This document shows positions 46,967 through 55,334 of a stretch of DNA of 64,000 bases, piece after piece. Position 1 is the first letter of the stretch. Every line of letters begins with the position of its first letter. The notes beneath the pieces were generated by a model. That model searched no databases. It was not told the origin of the DNA and saw only the letters and a list, made by a program, of their open reading frames with translations. The translations under genes and the position numbers were made by a program. Source of the DNA: Enterovibrio qingdaonensis (GTDB lineage: Bacteria > Pseudomonadota > Gammaproteobacteria > Enterobacterales > Vibrionaceae); the NCBI RefSeq assembly GCF_028683135.1, contig NZ_JAJUBB010000003.1, forward strand, positions 372,001 through 436,000. The letters run 5' to 3'.

Positions 46967-47533
46967 ATGGACTCCAAGCGACCGGCGGATGATGGCTCCT
47001 TAGCCTATCTCCCCTCATCACTCGCGGCTTATGTCAGGTTCGTCGAATCAATCAACTATTATGTCGGTAGATTTGCTATGTATCTGATTTTCGTGATGCT
47101 CGGCATTCTCATCTATTCATCAATCACCAAAACCTTCTTTTTGCCGTCGTTGTGGACGCTAGAAATGGCCCAGTTCATCATGGTCGCGTATTACATGCTT
47201 GGCGGCCCCTACTCAATGCAGTTGAACAGCCACGTTCGAATGGATTTGCTTTACGGCAGTTGGAAACCCCGCACGAAAACCCTCGTAGACTGCGTGACCA
47301 TTCTTTTTCTCATCGTCTACCTCGCCGTGCTGCTCTATGGGGGGCTATCCAGCACCTCTTACGCGTTGGAATATGGCGAGCGAAGCTATTCAGCATGGCG
47401 TCCCTACATGGCCCCGATTAAAGTCACCATGTGTATCGCTATCTTTTTAATGCTGCTTCAAGCGACCGCTGTTCTTCTAAAAGACATCGCGCGTATGCGT
47501 GCCCCTCAAGACATTGAGGAGGCATCAAAATGA
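46967..47533 (+). CDS. TRAP transporter small membrane subunit (DctQ type)
   Basis: 188-residue DctQ-type protein with four hydrophobic helices; it includes the family LWTLEMAQFIMVAYYMLGGPY segment. With the DctM subunit it forms the sodium-driven TRAP importer. The stop overlaps dctM's start (ATGA). Confidence 0.88.
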   Translation: MDSKRPADDGSLAYLPSSLAAYVRFVESINYYVGRFAMYLIFVMLGILIYSSITKTFFLPSLWTLEMAQFIMVAYYMLGGPYSMQLNSHVRMDLLYGSWKPRTKTLVDCVTILFLIVYLAVLLYGGLSSTSYALEYGERSYSAWRPYMAPIKVTMCIAIFLMLLQATAVLLKDIARMRAPQDIEEASK

Positions 47534-48852
47534 GTTATGAACTGATCGCCTTGCTCATGTTTTCTTCCATGATGCTGATGCTACTCACTGGGCAGCGCGT
47601 GTTTGCCGCTATCGGTGCTGTTGCTGTCATCGCGTCATTGCTTCTTTGGGGAGACGGTGGCTCTGAGATTGCCTTCGGTGCAGCCATGAAGCTGATGAAG
47701 TGGTATCCGCTGCTCACTCTGCCTCTGTTTATTTTCATGGGCTATATGCTGTCTGAATCGGGCATTGCTGATGATCTCTACAAGATGTTCCACGTTTGGA
47801 TGGGGCCCATACACGGTGGACTCGCCATCGGCACCATCTTGCTCATGGTCGCGATTTCCGCCATGAACGGCTTGAGCGTAGCGGGTATGGCCATTGGTGC
47901 CAGTATTGCCCTGCCTGAATTATTACGGCGAGGTTATGACAAAATCATGGTCACGGGTGTTATACAGGCGGGTAGCTCGCTGGGCATCTTGGTTCCTCCC
48001 AGTGTGGTACTGGTTCTGTACGGCATGATCGCCCGTCAACCGGTTGGTAAACTGTGGCTGGCAGGTGTATTCCCCGGCCTCCTTATGGCCACCATGTTCA
48101 TTATCTATATCGTGGTACGCTGTAAAATGCAGCCAGACCTTGGCCCAGCCTTATCCAAAGAAGAGCGGAATGTTCCCTTTCGCGAAAAGCTGAAGCTCTT
48201 GCAGGCAGGTATTCTCCCGCTGGCGATCTTTTTCTCCATGACTGGCCTTTTTCTGATGGGTGTCACCAGCTTGGTAGAAAGTTCGGCTGTCGGTGCTCTC
48301 GCCGCGACCGTCGCGGCCATTATCAAACGGAGACTCACCAAAGAGGTATTGGAAAACACGGTGAGGAAAACCCTCGCCATCAGTTGCATGTTTATGTGGA
48401 TCATCCTCGCTGCGCTCTGTTTCGGTGCCGTTTTTGACGGCTTAGGCGCAGTAAAAGCCATAGAGGCATTCTTTGTGGACAGACTCGGCCTGACGCCATG
48501 GGAAATTCTGATCCTGATGCAGCTTTCTTACCTCATCATGGGCACCTTTTTGGATGACACAGCCATGCTGGTCATCGTTGCTCCTCTTTATGTCCCGTTG
48601 GTCAAATTATTGGGGTTCGACCTGATTTGGTATGGCGTGCTTTACACCATCACCTGTCAGATCGCCTATATGACACCGCCTTTTGGCTACAACCTATTTT
48701 TGATGCGCGCTATGGCACCGCCAGAAGTGTCCCTGAGCGACATCTACCGATCCATCGTTCCTTTTGTACTCATTATGATTTGCGCGCTGGCAATCGTTAT
48801 GGCTTTCCCACAAGTTGCCTTGTGGCTGCCTGATTGGCATTACAGCCGATAG
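47530..48852 (+). CDS. TRAP transporter large permease (DctM type)
   Basis: 440-residue permease with about 12 hydrophobic segments. DctM signatures: PLLTLPLFIFMGYMLSESG, SSLGILVPPSVVLVLYGM and the late FLDDTAMLVIVAPLYVPL. It forms the transport path for the substrate captured by the binding protein encoded next. Confidence 0.9.
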   Translation: MSYELIALLMFSSMMLMLLTGQRVFAAIGAVAVIASLLLWGDGGSEIAFGAAMKLMKWYPLLTLPLFIFMGYMLSESGIADDLYKMFHVWMGPIHGGLAIGTILLMVAISAMNGLSVAGMAIGASIALPELLRRGYDKIMVTGVIQAGSSLGILVPPSVVLVLYGMIARQPVGKLWLAGVFPGLLMATMFIIYIVVRCKMQPDLGPALSKEERNVPFREKLKLLQAGILPLAIFFSMTGLFLMGVTSLVESSAVGALAATVAAIIKRRLTKEVLENTVRKTLAISCMFMWIILAALCFGAVFDGLGAVKAIEAFFVDRLGLTPWEILILMQLSYLIMGTFLDDTAMLVIVAPLYVPLVKLLGFDLIWYGVLYTITCQIAYMTPPFGYNLFLMRAMAPPEVSLSDIYRSIVPFVLIMICALAIVMAFPQVALWLPDWHYSR

Positions 48853-48882
48853 CGGATGCAGATTTAGGACGGAAACAAGGAA

Positions 48883-48900
48883 GCATCTCTTGGTAGATGC
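48883..48900 (+). promoter_or_regulatory. Intercistronic hairpin between dctM- and dctP-type genes
   Basis: GCATCT/AGATGC with a 6-base loop. It is small; it may stabilise the downstream transcript of the binding protein. Confidence 0.35.
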
Positions 48901-48936
48901 GTAAAGCAATTAGCTAAGTGAAATAAGGATACCGTT

Positions 48937-49989
48937 ATGAGCAATAGACGCGACTTTCTAAAAAAGGCAGGTATTGTCAGTGCAGCGAGTTCAACTGCAA
49001 TACTGGGCGCACCTGCCGTTGTTTCAGCGAAGGAACCTATCCGCTGGCGACTTCAAACTTATGCGGGCCCGGCTTTGGCTGAGCACGTAATTAAACCCGC
49101 TGTTGATGCATTTAACGTAGCAGCGAACGGCGAAATGATCATCGAGTTGTACTATGCCGACCAACTCGTTCCGACCGGTGAATTGTTCCGTGCCATGCAA
49201 AAAGGCACGATAGACGCGGTGCAAAGTGATGATGACTCCATCGCCGCTCCTGTCGATATTTCTGTATTCGGTGGCTACTTCCCGTTCGCAACCCGATACA
49301 GCCTCGATGTGCCTGTGCTGTTTGAAGAGTACGGACTGAAAGAAATCTGGCAAGAAGCCTATGGTGAAGTTAAAGGTGTGACGTGGCTTAGTGCGGGGTC
49401 ATGGGATCCATGTCATTTCGCGACGGTTGACCCAATCCGCAGTCTTGAAGATCTCAAAGGCAAGCGTGTCTTTACCTTCCCAACCGCCGGACGCTTCCTC
49501 TCTCGCTTTGGTGTTATCCCCGTGACACTGCCATGGGAAGATATCGAAGTGGCGGTTCAAACCGGTGAGCTAGATGGTATCGCTTGGTCAGGTATCACCG
49601 AAGATTACACCGTAGGTTGGGCAGACGTGACGAACTATTTCCTCACCAATAATATTTCCGGTGCATGGTGTGGCTCATTCTTCGCCAATTCTGAACGCTG
49701 GGACGCCCTCCCCGATCATTTAAAAGTGCTCTTCAACATGATGATGGATTCATCACATTACTATCGTCAGCACTGGTATTGGGGCGGAGAGGCAAAACTC
49801 AGAACCGGTGGTACAAAAATGCAACTGACTACGATTCCTGATGAAGAGTGGCGCCAAGTTGAACTTGAAGCCTATAAGTTTTGGGATGAAATCGCCGAAA
49901 CAAGCCCAAGGAATGCCCGTGTCATCGAGATCTTCAAAGAGTACTCAGGTGTCATGGAAAAAGCGGGGAAACCCTATCGCTATTCTTGA
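48937..49989 (+). CDS. TRAP transporter substrate-binding protein (DctP type) with Tat-like leader
   Basis: 350-residue periplasmic binding protein. The leader (SNRRDFLKKAG) has twin arginines, as in some TRAP binding proteins that are Tat-exported. The DctP fold is apparent from AMQKGTIDAVQS and VQTGELDGIAW. In the strand where most DctP proteins have the carboxylate-binding Arg (LKGKKIRTPG type) this one reads LKGKRVFTFP, with Phe in the Arg place by eye alignment. That would fit a ligand other than a simple carboxylate. It follows dctM by 84 bases with a hairpin between and AAGGA before the ATG. It closes the catabolic cluster. Confidence 0.88.
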   Translation: MSNRRDFLKKAGIVSAASSTAILGAPAVVSAKEPIRWRLQTYAGPALAEHVIKPAVDAFNVAANGEMIIELYYADQLVPTGELFRAMQKGTIDAVQSDDDSIAAPVDISVFGGYFPFATRYSLDVPVLFEEYGLKEIWQEAYGEVKGVTWLSAGSWDPCHFATVDPIRSLEDLKGKRVFTFPTAGRFLSRFGVIPVTLPWEDIEVAVQTGELDGIAWSGITEDYTVGWADVTNYFLTNNISGAWCGSFFANSERWDALPDHLKVLFNMMMDSSHYYRQHWYWGGEAKLRTGGTKMQLTTIPDEEWRQVELEAYKFWDEIAETSPRNARVIEIFKEYSGVMEKAGKPYRYS

Positions 49990-50013
49990 GCGAATTATAA
50001 ATGGCAAAACGAA

Positions 50014-50042
50014 AAGGTGGCGTAGAATTGCCGCCTTTTTTG
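50014..50042 (+). terminator. Terminator of the TRAP/catabolic cluster
   Basis: AAGGTGGC/GCCGCCTT stem (one G-T pair) followed by TTTTTTT. Confidence 0.8.
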
Positions 50043-50066
50043 TTTTCTGTGCGTTAAAAATGAAAA

Positions 50067-50101
50067 AAACCAGTGCGATAGGCCAATACCGACACTGGTT
50101 T
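50067..50101 (-). terminator. Minus-strand terminator
   Basis: AAACCAGTG/CACTGGTTT, 9-bp stem with a 17-base loop; seven T residues follow on the minus strand. It lies 285 bases past the lipoprotein gene stop. Confidence 0.7.
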
Positions 50102-50385
50102 CCCTCGTATTTTAAGCTGACGGCGACTTAACCCCGCCCTCTCATTTATTTCCTTCAGCTGATAAAACCAAACAGAAAGAAATGAAAGTCTTTGGTTCAG
50201 AATCAGTCTGTAATTGGCGGCCTGCGTTACTGAATGATTTTGAACACAGGGCTAATTTAGTATCTGATGAATAAGAAAACTGTGAGGCTATCCAGAAAGT
50301 TCCCTTATTAATTATAGAGATGCAGTATTTTTGCGAGCCAGATTAAACCATGGAATCAATATCACACGACTTCACTACTTTCTCT

Positions 50386-50787
50386 TCATAAAGCTGTCAC
50401 AAAATCCGTGGCACATTCTGGCCGTCCTAGCTCATATACACGCAACTCACGGATTTCACGTCTTTTTTCGTTCCATTTATGAATCGTCGACTCTCGCGAT
50501 TGACCGCGCCCCATTTCGCTGAACAAGAAGCGGTCTACAGTATGATTGAATGCTTGCAAATCCATTTGCTCCTGATAAACAACCCCCATGTATTCAAATG
50601 CAATGGCTTTTTCCTTGTTACTGCCAACGACGGTAAATCGCTGCAATGTATCTAGCGCACCTTCAAGCTCACAATCGACAATTTTTGCCTCTGCTTCAAA
50701 TAGCGCACCGTGAACACCATAGTTTGTCGCATAAGAACAACCATTGAGTATGACCATGGCGACCAGCAATAAGGCGTATCGTTTCAT
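50386..50787 (-). CDS. Predicted lipoprotein of unknown function
   Basis: 133 residues from the ATG at 50787. A lipoprotein signal ends in LNGC (about residue 17). The mature part is alpha-helical, with three further cysteines. The longer frame from 50811 only adds residues before the signal. Not recognised as a known family; the helical repeat character suggests a small TPR-like fold at most. Confidence 0.7.
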   Translation of the reverse strand: MKRYALLLVAMVILNGCSYATNYGVHGALFEAEAKIVDCELEGALDTLQRFTVVGSNKEKAIAFEYMGVVYQEQMDLQAFNHTVDRFLFSEMGRGQSRESTIHKWNEKRREIRELRVYELGRPECATDFVTAL

Positions 50788-51000
50788 TCTATGTCCTTTT
50801 ATTCCTTGCATTTTTGGAGTGCTGCATGAATAAATTTAGCAGCAATTTTCGCGCCATGTTCAATCGTCAACCATGCAAAACGACAAACTTTGTTTTTAAT
50901 AATTCCCATTATCAGTAATTGAAGAATCTCTGCCCCTAAGCCACATTTTCACTATGTATCAATGACCCTGCTAGCAACAGAACGAAAATGAGGGGATCTA

Positions 51001-51990
51001 ATGAAAATTGCCGTATTTAGTGCAAAATCTTATGACGAAATATCATTCAATGCGATGAACCAACGGTTCAACCATGACATCAGCTATTTCGATTTTCGAC
51101 TGACAGAACAAACCGCCGCTTTGCTGAATGGATTTGACGCTGTTTGCGCCTTCGTGAACGACGACTTAGACGCCGCTGTGTTGAAGGAACTGGCGAGCCA
51201 CGGCATAAAAGTCATTGCAATGAGATGTGCCGGCTATGACAAGCTGGATGTTAACGCTGCAAAAAGCTTAGGGATTCAGGTGATGCGTGTTCCTGCCTAT
51301 TCGCCTGAATCGATAGCTGAGCACACCGTTGGGCTAATGCTGAGTTTAAACAGACATATCCATCGCGCTTATCAACGCACCCGAGACGCAAACTTCAATT
51401 TACAGGGCTTAACGGGGTTTAACTTTCATCAAAGAACCGCAGGCATTATTGGAACAGGTCGAATTGGTATTGCTACGTTACGCATCTTAAAAGGTCTGGG
51501 TATGAACTTGCTCGTGCACGATCCTTTCGAGAACCCTGACGCAATCGCGTTGGGCGCAAAATACGTGCCTTTGGATGAACTCTATGCACAGTCCGATGTC
51601 ATTTCGTTGCATTGTCCTTTGTTTAAAGAGAACTACCACATGCTCAATACTGAAGCATTCAGTAAAATGCGGGATGGCGTCATGATCATCAACACCAGTC
51701 GTGGTGGATTGATTGACTCTCAAGACGCAATTGAAGCACTTAAAAGCCGCCGAATTGGTGCGCTAGGTGTGGATGTTTACGAGCATGAACAAGATTTATT
51801 TTTTGAAGATAAATCCAATGATGTGATTCAAGATGACATATTCCGTCGACTGTCAGCCTGCCATAATGTGTTGTTTACTGGCCACCAGGCCTTCCTGACC
51901 GAAGAAGCCCTGGGCAACATTGCAGAAACGACACTCACAAACCTTCAGGCTTTCGAGCGCGGTGAAACCTCAGGAAACGAAGTGATTTAG
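51001..51990 (+). CDS. ldhA: D-lactate dehydrogenase
   Basis: 329-residue NAD-dependent fermentative D-lactate dehydrogenase. The NAD-binding motif is GIIGTGRIG (about 148-156). The catalytic Arg lies in NTSRGGLID, the Glu in the GVDVYEHEQ region, and the His in TGHQAFLTEEAL. These and the LdhA start (MKIAVFSAKSYD) set it apart from other D-2-hydroxyacid dehydrogenases. GAGGGGATCTA precedes the ATG. Monocistronic. Confidence 0.93.
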   Translation: MKIAVFSAKSYDEISFNAMNQRFNHDISYFDFRLTEQTAALLNGFDAVCAFVNDDLDAAVLKELASHGIKVIAMRCAGYDKLDVNAAKSLGIQVMRVPAYSPESIAEHTVGLMLSLNRHIHRAYQRTRDANFNLQGLTGFNFHQRTAGIIGTGRIGIATLRILKGLGMNLLVHDPFENPDAIALGAKYVPLDELYAQSDVISLHCPLFKENYHMLNTEAFSKMRDGVMIINTSRGGLIDSQDAIEALKSRRIGALGVDVYEHEQDLFFEDKSNDVIQDDIFRRLSACHNVLFTGHQAFLTEEALGNIAETTLTNLQAFERGETSGNEVI

Positions 51991-52101
51991 GCGAAGAATT
52001 CTCCCTTTTACTGCGTTTTCTTGTTTTTTTAAACGTGCGCCTTTATTAGTTCTCTATATTGTCTACAATAACGCGCTTTTTACTTATTACAGGTCAAGAT
52101 T

Positions 52102-52350
52102 ATGAACGACACTACTTCGCAACCAGCACTGCCAGATCGTCTGTCAGGTGATCCACGCAGCCCACACCACGTTGCTGAGTGTTTCCAACATGAAATCGGT
52201 ATTCGCTTCAATGACAAAGAACGTTTCGACGTTGAGGAATACTGCATCAGTGAAGGTTGGATCAAAATCCCTTCACCTAAAGCATTAGATCGCCGTGGTC
52301 AGCCACTTCTGATCACGCTGAAAGGCAAAGTCGAAGCTTTCTACAAGTAA
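52102..52350 (+). CDS. DUF3297 family protein
   Basis: 82-residue cytoplasmic protein of a family common in proteobacteria. The pattern is near-complete: LPDRLSGDPRSPHH, then GIRFNDKERFDVEEYCISEG, and the closing LDRRGQPLLITLKGKVEAFY. Function unknown; some database entries call it a glutathione peroxidase without support. A strong terminator follows. Confidence 0.85.
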   Translation: MNDTTSQPALPDRLSGDPRSPHHVAECFQHEIGIRFNDKERFDVEEYCISEGWIKIPSPKALDRRGQPLLITLKGKVEAFYK

Positions 52351-52379
52351 GCGTTTTTCCGCTTTCTTATAGAAAATGA

Positions 52380-52411
52380 AAAAAGGCAGAAAGTGTTACT
52401 TTCTGCCTTTT
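52380..52411. terminator. Bidirectional terminator
   Basis: AAAAGGCAGAAAG/CTTTCTGCCTTTT, 13-bp stem with a 5-base loop, between the convergent DUF3297 and DUF2947 genes. Confidence 0.92.
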
Positions 52412-52456
52412 TTGATGCAACTGCTAAAAAGCGTGCCTTTTACCAAGAAAAGAAAC

Positions 52457-52927
52457 CTACGGTCTCACACCCAGTTTCGCCAATCCGTTTTGTTCAAACA
52501 TGGCTACTTCTTTCTTTTTCTTGCCAATTAACAATGGTTTGTCGTCATAGAAAAGAAAGTTTTTCCAATACTTCTTAAACATAACCCAACGCGTTTCAAT
52601 CACATTATTTTTGTCATAACAAAAATACACCACGCTGTTGTCTTCCCATGGAAAATGGGCGACGAACTCGTCAGGCAGTTCCGTTTCTTCATCCCAAGCT
52701 GATTGCCAGTTAACCTCGCTTGACCAAACATCACGCATGATTGGCCAATCGCCTTTACCAAAATGATCCGGTGTCGGGCTTTGATTGCTGATGAAATCGC
52801 GCCACAACTGCGCGCCACGAGCCTCTGCCATCGGTTTGATTTCGGCGTAATCTTCTGATGATACTGGCATGGATTGGTGGGTAAAAATCCACTTGCGCTT
52901 GTAATCTTCCAGGGGAATGTAATTCAT
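52457..52927 (-). CDS. DUF2947 family protein
   Basis: 156-residue cytoplasmic protein, aromatic-rich and acidic. It begins NYIPLEDYKRKWIFTHQSMP and has FPWEDNSVVYFCYDKNNVIET and WKNFLFYDD, which I recognise as the vibrio DUF2947 family. Function unknown. It lies 41 bases downstream of torR, on the same strand, so it may be cotranscribed with it. Confidence 0.75.
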   Translation of the reverse strand: MNYIPLEDYKRKWIFTHQSMPVSSEDYAEIKPMAEARGAQLWRDFISNQSPTPDHFGKGDWPIMRDVWSSEVNWQSAWDEETELPDEFVAHFPWEDNSVVYFCYDKNNVIETRWVMFKKYWKNFLFYDDKPLLIGKKKKEVAMFEQNGLAKLGVRP

Positions 52928-52968
52928 ATCTCTCTCAAAAATTCGCGGGACTTAGTTACTTGAGTTAG

Positions 52969-53685
52969 TTACTTGCCCGCAAACATATAGCCTTCACCAT
53001 GCACTGTAACGAACAGTTGCGGTTTCTTAGGCTCTACTTCAATCTTGTTTCGTAAACGTCGAACTAACACGTCGACCGTTCTATCATTTGGTGCATCAAC
53101 ACGATGGCTAATTAAGTTGAGTATCCGCTCTCGACTCAACACACGATTAGGATTCGAGGTAAACGCAACAAGCATTTCATATTCAGCTTTCGTCAATTTG
53201 ACCGCATCATTGCCTTTGCTCAAGGCGCGACGGTTGATATCAAATGTCCAGCCGTTGAAGCTAACAATATTATCATCTTCTTGGCCTGAAGACGCTAAAC
53301 GATGCATCTCTTTTTGCGCACGGGAAATACGCCATAGCAAGTTCTTCACCCGAACTTGTAACTCTCTGAGTTCAAATGGCTTTGTGACATAGTCATCCGC
53401 CCCCATTTCCAGCCCGACGATGCGGTCAATACTGTCGGTCCGTGCCGTCACGAGAATTATACCGACGTCAGACTTCCCCCGCAGCTCTCTGGTCAAACTA
53501 AGACCATCTTCACCGGGTAGATTCACATCAAGCAGCACCAAGTCAACGTGCTGCTGATTTATTATCTGATGCATCTCCTTGCCATCAGCAGCTTGGCTAA
53601 CGGTATATCCTTGATTTTCAAAGTAACCACTTACCATTATCCGGGTGACTACTTCGTCTTCTACAACCAGTATGTGATGAGTCAC
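52969..53685 (-). CDS. torR: Response regulator TorR
   Basis: 238-residue OmpR-type regulator of TMAO respiration. The receiver has phosphoacceptor Asp53 (LVLLDVNLPGEDG) and the TorR-like VGIILVTARTDSIDRIVGLE segment; ArcA, the nearest relative, differs here. The DNA-binding domain ends in TVHGEGYMFAGK. The start is a GTG (no in-frame ATG nearby) with CAGG upstream. It is divergent from torC with four tor boxes between. The partner kinase TorS and binding protein TorT are not in the window. Confidence 0.92.
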   Translation of the reverse strand: MTHHILVVEDEVVTRIMVSGYFENQGYTVSQAADGKEMHQIINQQHVDLVLLDVNLPGEDGLSLTRELRGKSDVGIILVTARTDSIDRIVGLEMGADDYVTKPFELRELQVRVKNLLWRISRAQKEMHRLASSGQEDDNIVSFNGWTFDINRRALSKGNDAVKLTKAEYEMLVAFTSNPNRVLSRERILNLISHRVDAPNDRTVDVLVRRLRNKIEVEPKKPQLFVTVHGEGYMFAGK

Positions 53686-54102
53686 TTAAAACCTGTTCAT
53701 AAATCGTCATGATGGGCGCACTGTACCAGCAAAAATACCTGCAAAGTTGATTTATCTCATGGTTTTTGCACTTTCCTATCCGTTAGATAAATCACAGTTT
53801 TCACTACTCAGTGATATTTTTTTGCGAGTTATACACCAAATTTAGCCTTTTTGGCACATTTAGAAGCACATAATACTCTCGTCACGAAGAAAACCCACCC
53901 TCCATTCATATTCTGTTCACATCACCACTTATCCCATTCACTTTCATACCTAACCATATTCACATCCAATCGCTAACATGCGCGACTCGAAATAACGCAT
54001 CAAAAACATGTAGCTATAGTGCGCTGGCTTGCTTTCCAACTTCGAATCGGGGAATGGGCCCAACACTAACTACGAAAACTTTTTATGGGTGTATCCATTT
54101 TT
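53686..54102. other. torR-torC intergenic region
   Basis: 417 bases. It contains the tor box array and a candidate torC promoter. No torE-like small membrane protein gene was found ahead of torC, unlike the torECAD order of Shewanella. Confidence 0.6.
53902..53965 (+). promoter_or_regulatory. Four tor boxes between torR and torC
   Basis: Four direct decamers resembling the tor box CTGTTCATAT: CCATTCATAT (53902), CTGTTCACAT (53913), CCATTCACTT (53934) and ATATTCACAT (53956). Starts are 11, 21 and 22 bases apart, so all lie on one face of the helix. A -10-like TATAGT is at 54016-54021. Confidence 0.8.
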
Positions 54103-55266
54103 ATGAAAAAGCTATTGCAAAAGCTGATGAAGCCAAGCGCAAAGTATCCAATCCTTGCGCTTGTTCTGGTCGGTGCTGTTATTGCGGTCGCCGGCGTGAT
54201 CTCAATGAACAAAGCCTTCGAAGTTTTCTCTTCCACTGAGTTCTGTACCTCTTGTCACACCATGCAACAGAACTATGAGGAATATAAGCAATCTATCCAC
54301 TACAGCAATGCGAAGGGTATCCGCGCAGAATGTGTGGACTGTCACCAACCAAAAGATTTCGTTGGTAAAGTAAAACGTAAGATGGGTGCGGTTACTGACC
54401 TGTACCACCACTTCATCACCGGAAAAATCGATACGCCTGAGCAGTTTGAAGAGCACCGGCTTGAGCTCGCCCAGAAAGTATGGGACCGCATGGCGGACGA
54501 AAACTACAAAACATGTACGACTTGTCACTCATATGACGCGATGGATCACAGCAAGCAATCTGTTCAAGCAATGAAAGAGATGATCCCTGCTGCAAAAGAA
54601 AACATGGCGTGTGTTGAGTGTCACAAAGGTATTGCACACGAACTGCCAAACATGGCGGGTGGCTTCCGTAAGACGTTCGAAACACTAAATGCAGATGCGA
54701 TCGCTCCTGCTGGCGCGAAGAAACTTTACTCACTAAGTGAGAAGAGCCTGTTCGCAACCGCAGATGCCAGCGGCAAAGTTGAAGGCCAGCTACTACCAGC
54801 GTCCGAAGTTGACGTGATTGGCGAAGAAGGCGACATGCTGAAAGTTCGCATTCAAGGCTGGATCGAAACTAACGGTAAAGGCCGCGTAATGACCGAGTAC
54901 ATGGGTAAACGTGTATTCAAGGCAACCGTTCGTGGCGACGTGAAAGCAAGTGAAACCGTCATTTCTGAAGAAATCGACCCTGCAACTAACATGGCTTGGA
55001 AACAAGTAGCGGTTGAAGCGTACGTAACCAAAGACGGCATGCTGGACAGCATTGAGCCTGTATGGGATTACGCATCAGAAATGTACGCGTCTTCTTGTAA
55101 CTCATGTCACGCTGCTCCTGCACCAGGCCACTTCACTGCAAATGGCTGGATCTCAAGCCTGAAAGCAATGAGTGCATATTACCGCTTGAGCAAAACTGAA
55201 GAACGCACACTGCTGAAATATCTGCAGAACCACGGTAGCGATACCGGCGGTGCAGGTCAGCACTAA
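54103..55266 (+). CDS. torC: Pentaheme cytochrome c TorC
   Basis: 387-residue membrane-anchored cytochrome that takes electrons from menaquinol and hands them to TorA. One N-terminal membrane helix precedes four NapC-like heme sites (CTSCH, CVDCH, CTTCH, CVECH) and a C-terminal domain with a fifth (CNSCH, about 328). In E. coli apo-TorC also restrains TorS. An upstream in-frame ATG at 54085 is possible; 54103 gives the usual MKKL start. Confidence 0.95.
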   Translation: MKKLLQKLMKPSAKYPILALVLVGAVIAVAGVISMNKAFEVFSSTEFCTSCHTMQQNYEEYKQSIHYSNAKGIRAECVDCHQPKDFVGKVKRKMGAVTDLYHHFITGKIDTPEQFEEHRLELAQKVWDRMADENYKTCTTCHSYDAMDHSKQSVQAMKEMIPAAKENMACVECHKGIAHELPNMAGGFRKTFETLNADAIAPAGAKKLYSLSEKSLFATADASGKVEGQLLPASEVDVIGEEGDMLKVRIQGWIETNGKGRVMTEYMGKRVFKATVRGDVKASETVISEEIDPATNMAWKQVAVEAYVTKDGMLDSIEPVWDYASEMYASSCNSCHAAPAPGHFTANGWISSLKAMSAYYRLSKTEERTLLKYLQNHGSDTGGAGQH

Positions 55267-55334
55267 GTAAAAAATTAAAGCGGCAGGCGCATCAGCGCCT
55301 GTCTTATCGACTTTAAATTTATAAGGATTCCTAC

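Larger units (their letters stand above)
49990..50385. other. Convergent intergenic region
   Basis: 396 bases holding the two terminators above. Between 50102 and 50385 no coding frame was recognised; this would be a long 3' untranslated tail of the lipoprotein transcript or a separate small RNA. Confidence 0.45.

Noticed and set aside
53970-54102. Search for a torE gene before torC
   Set aside because: No frame encoding a short single-helix protein with a ribosome binding site was found.
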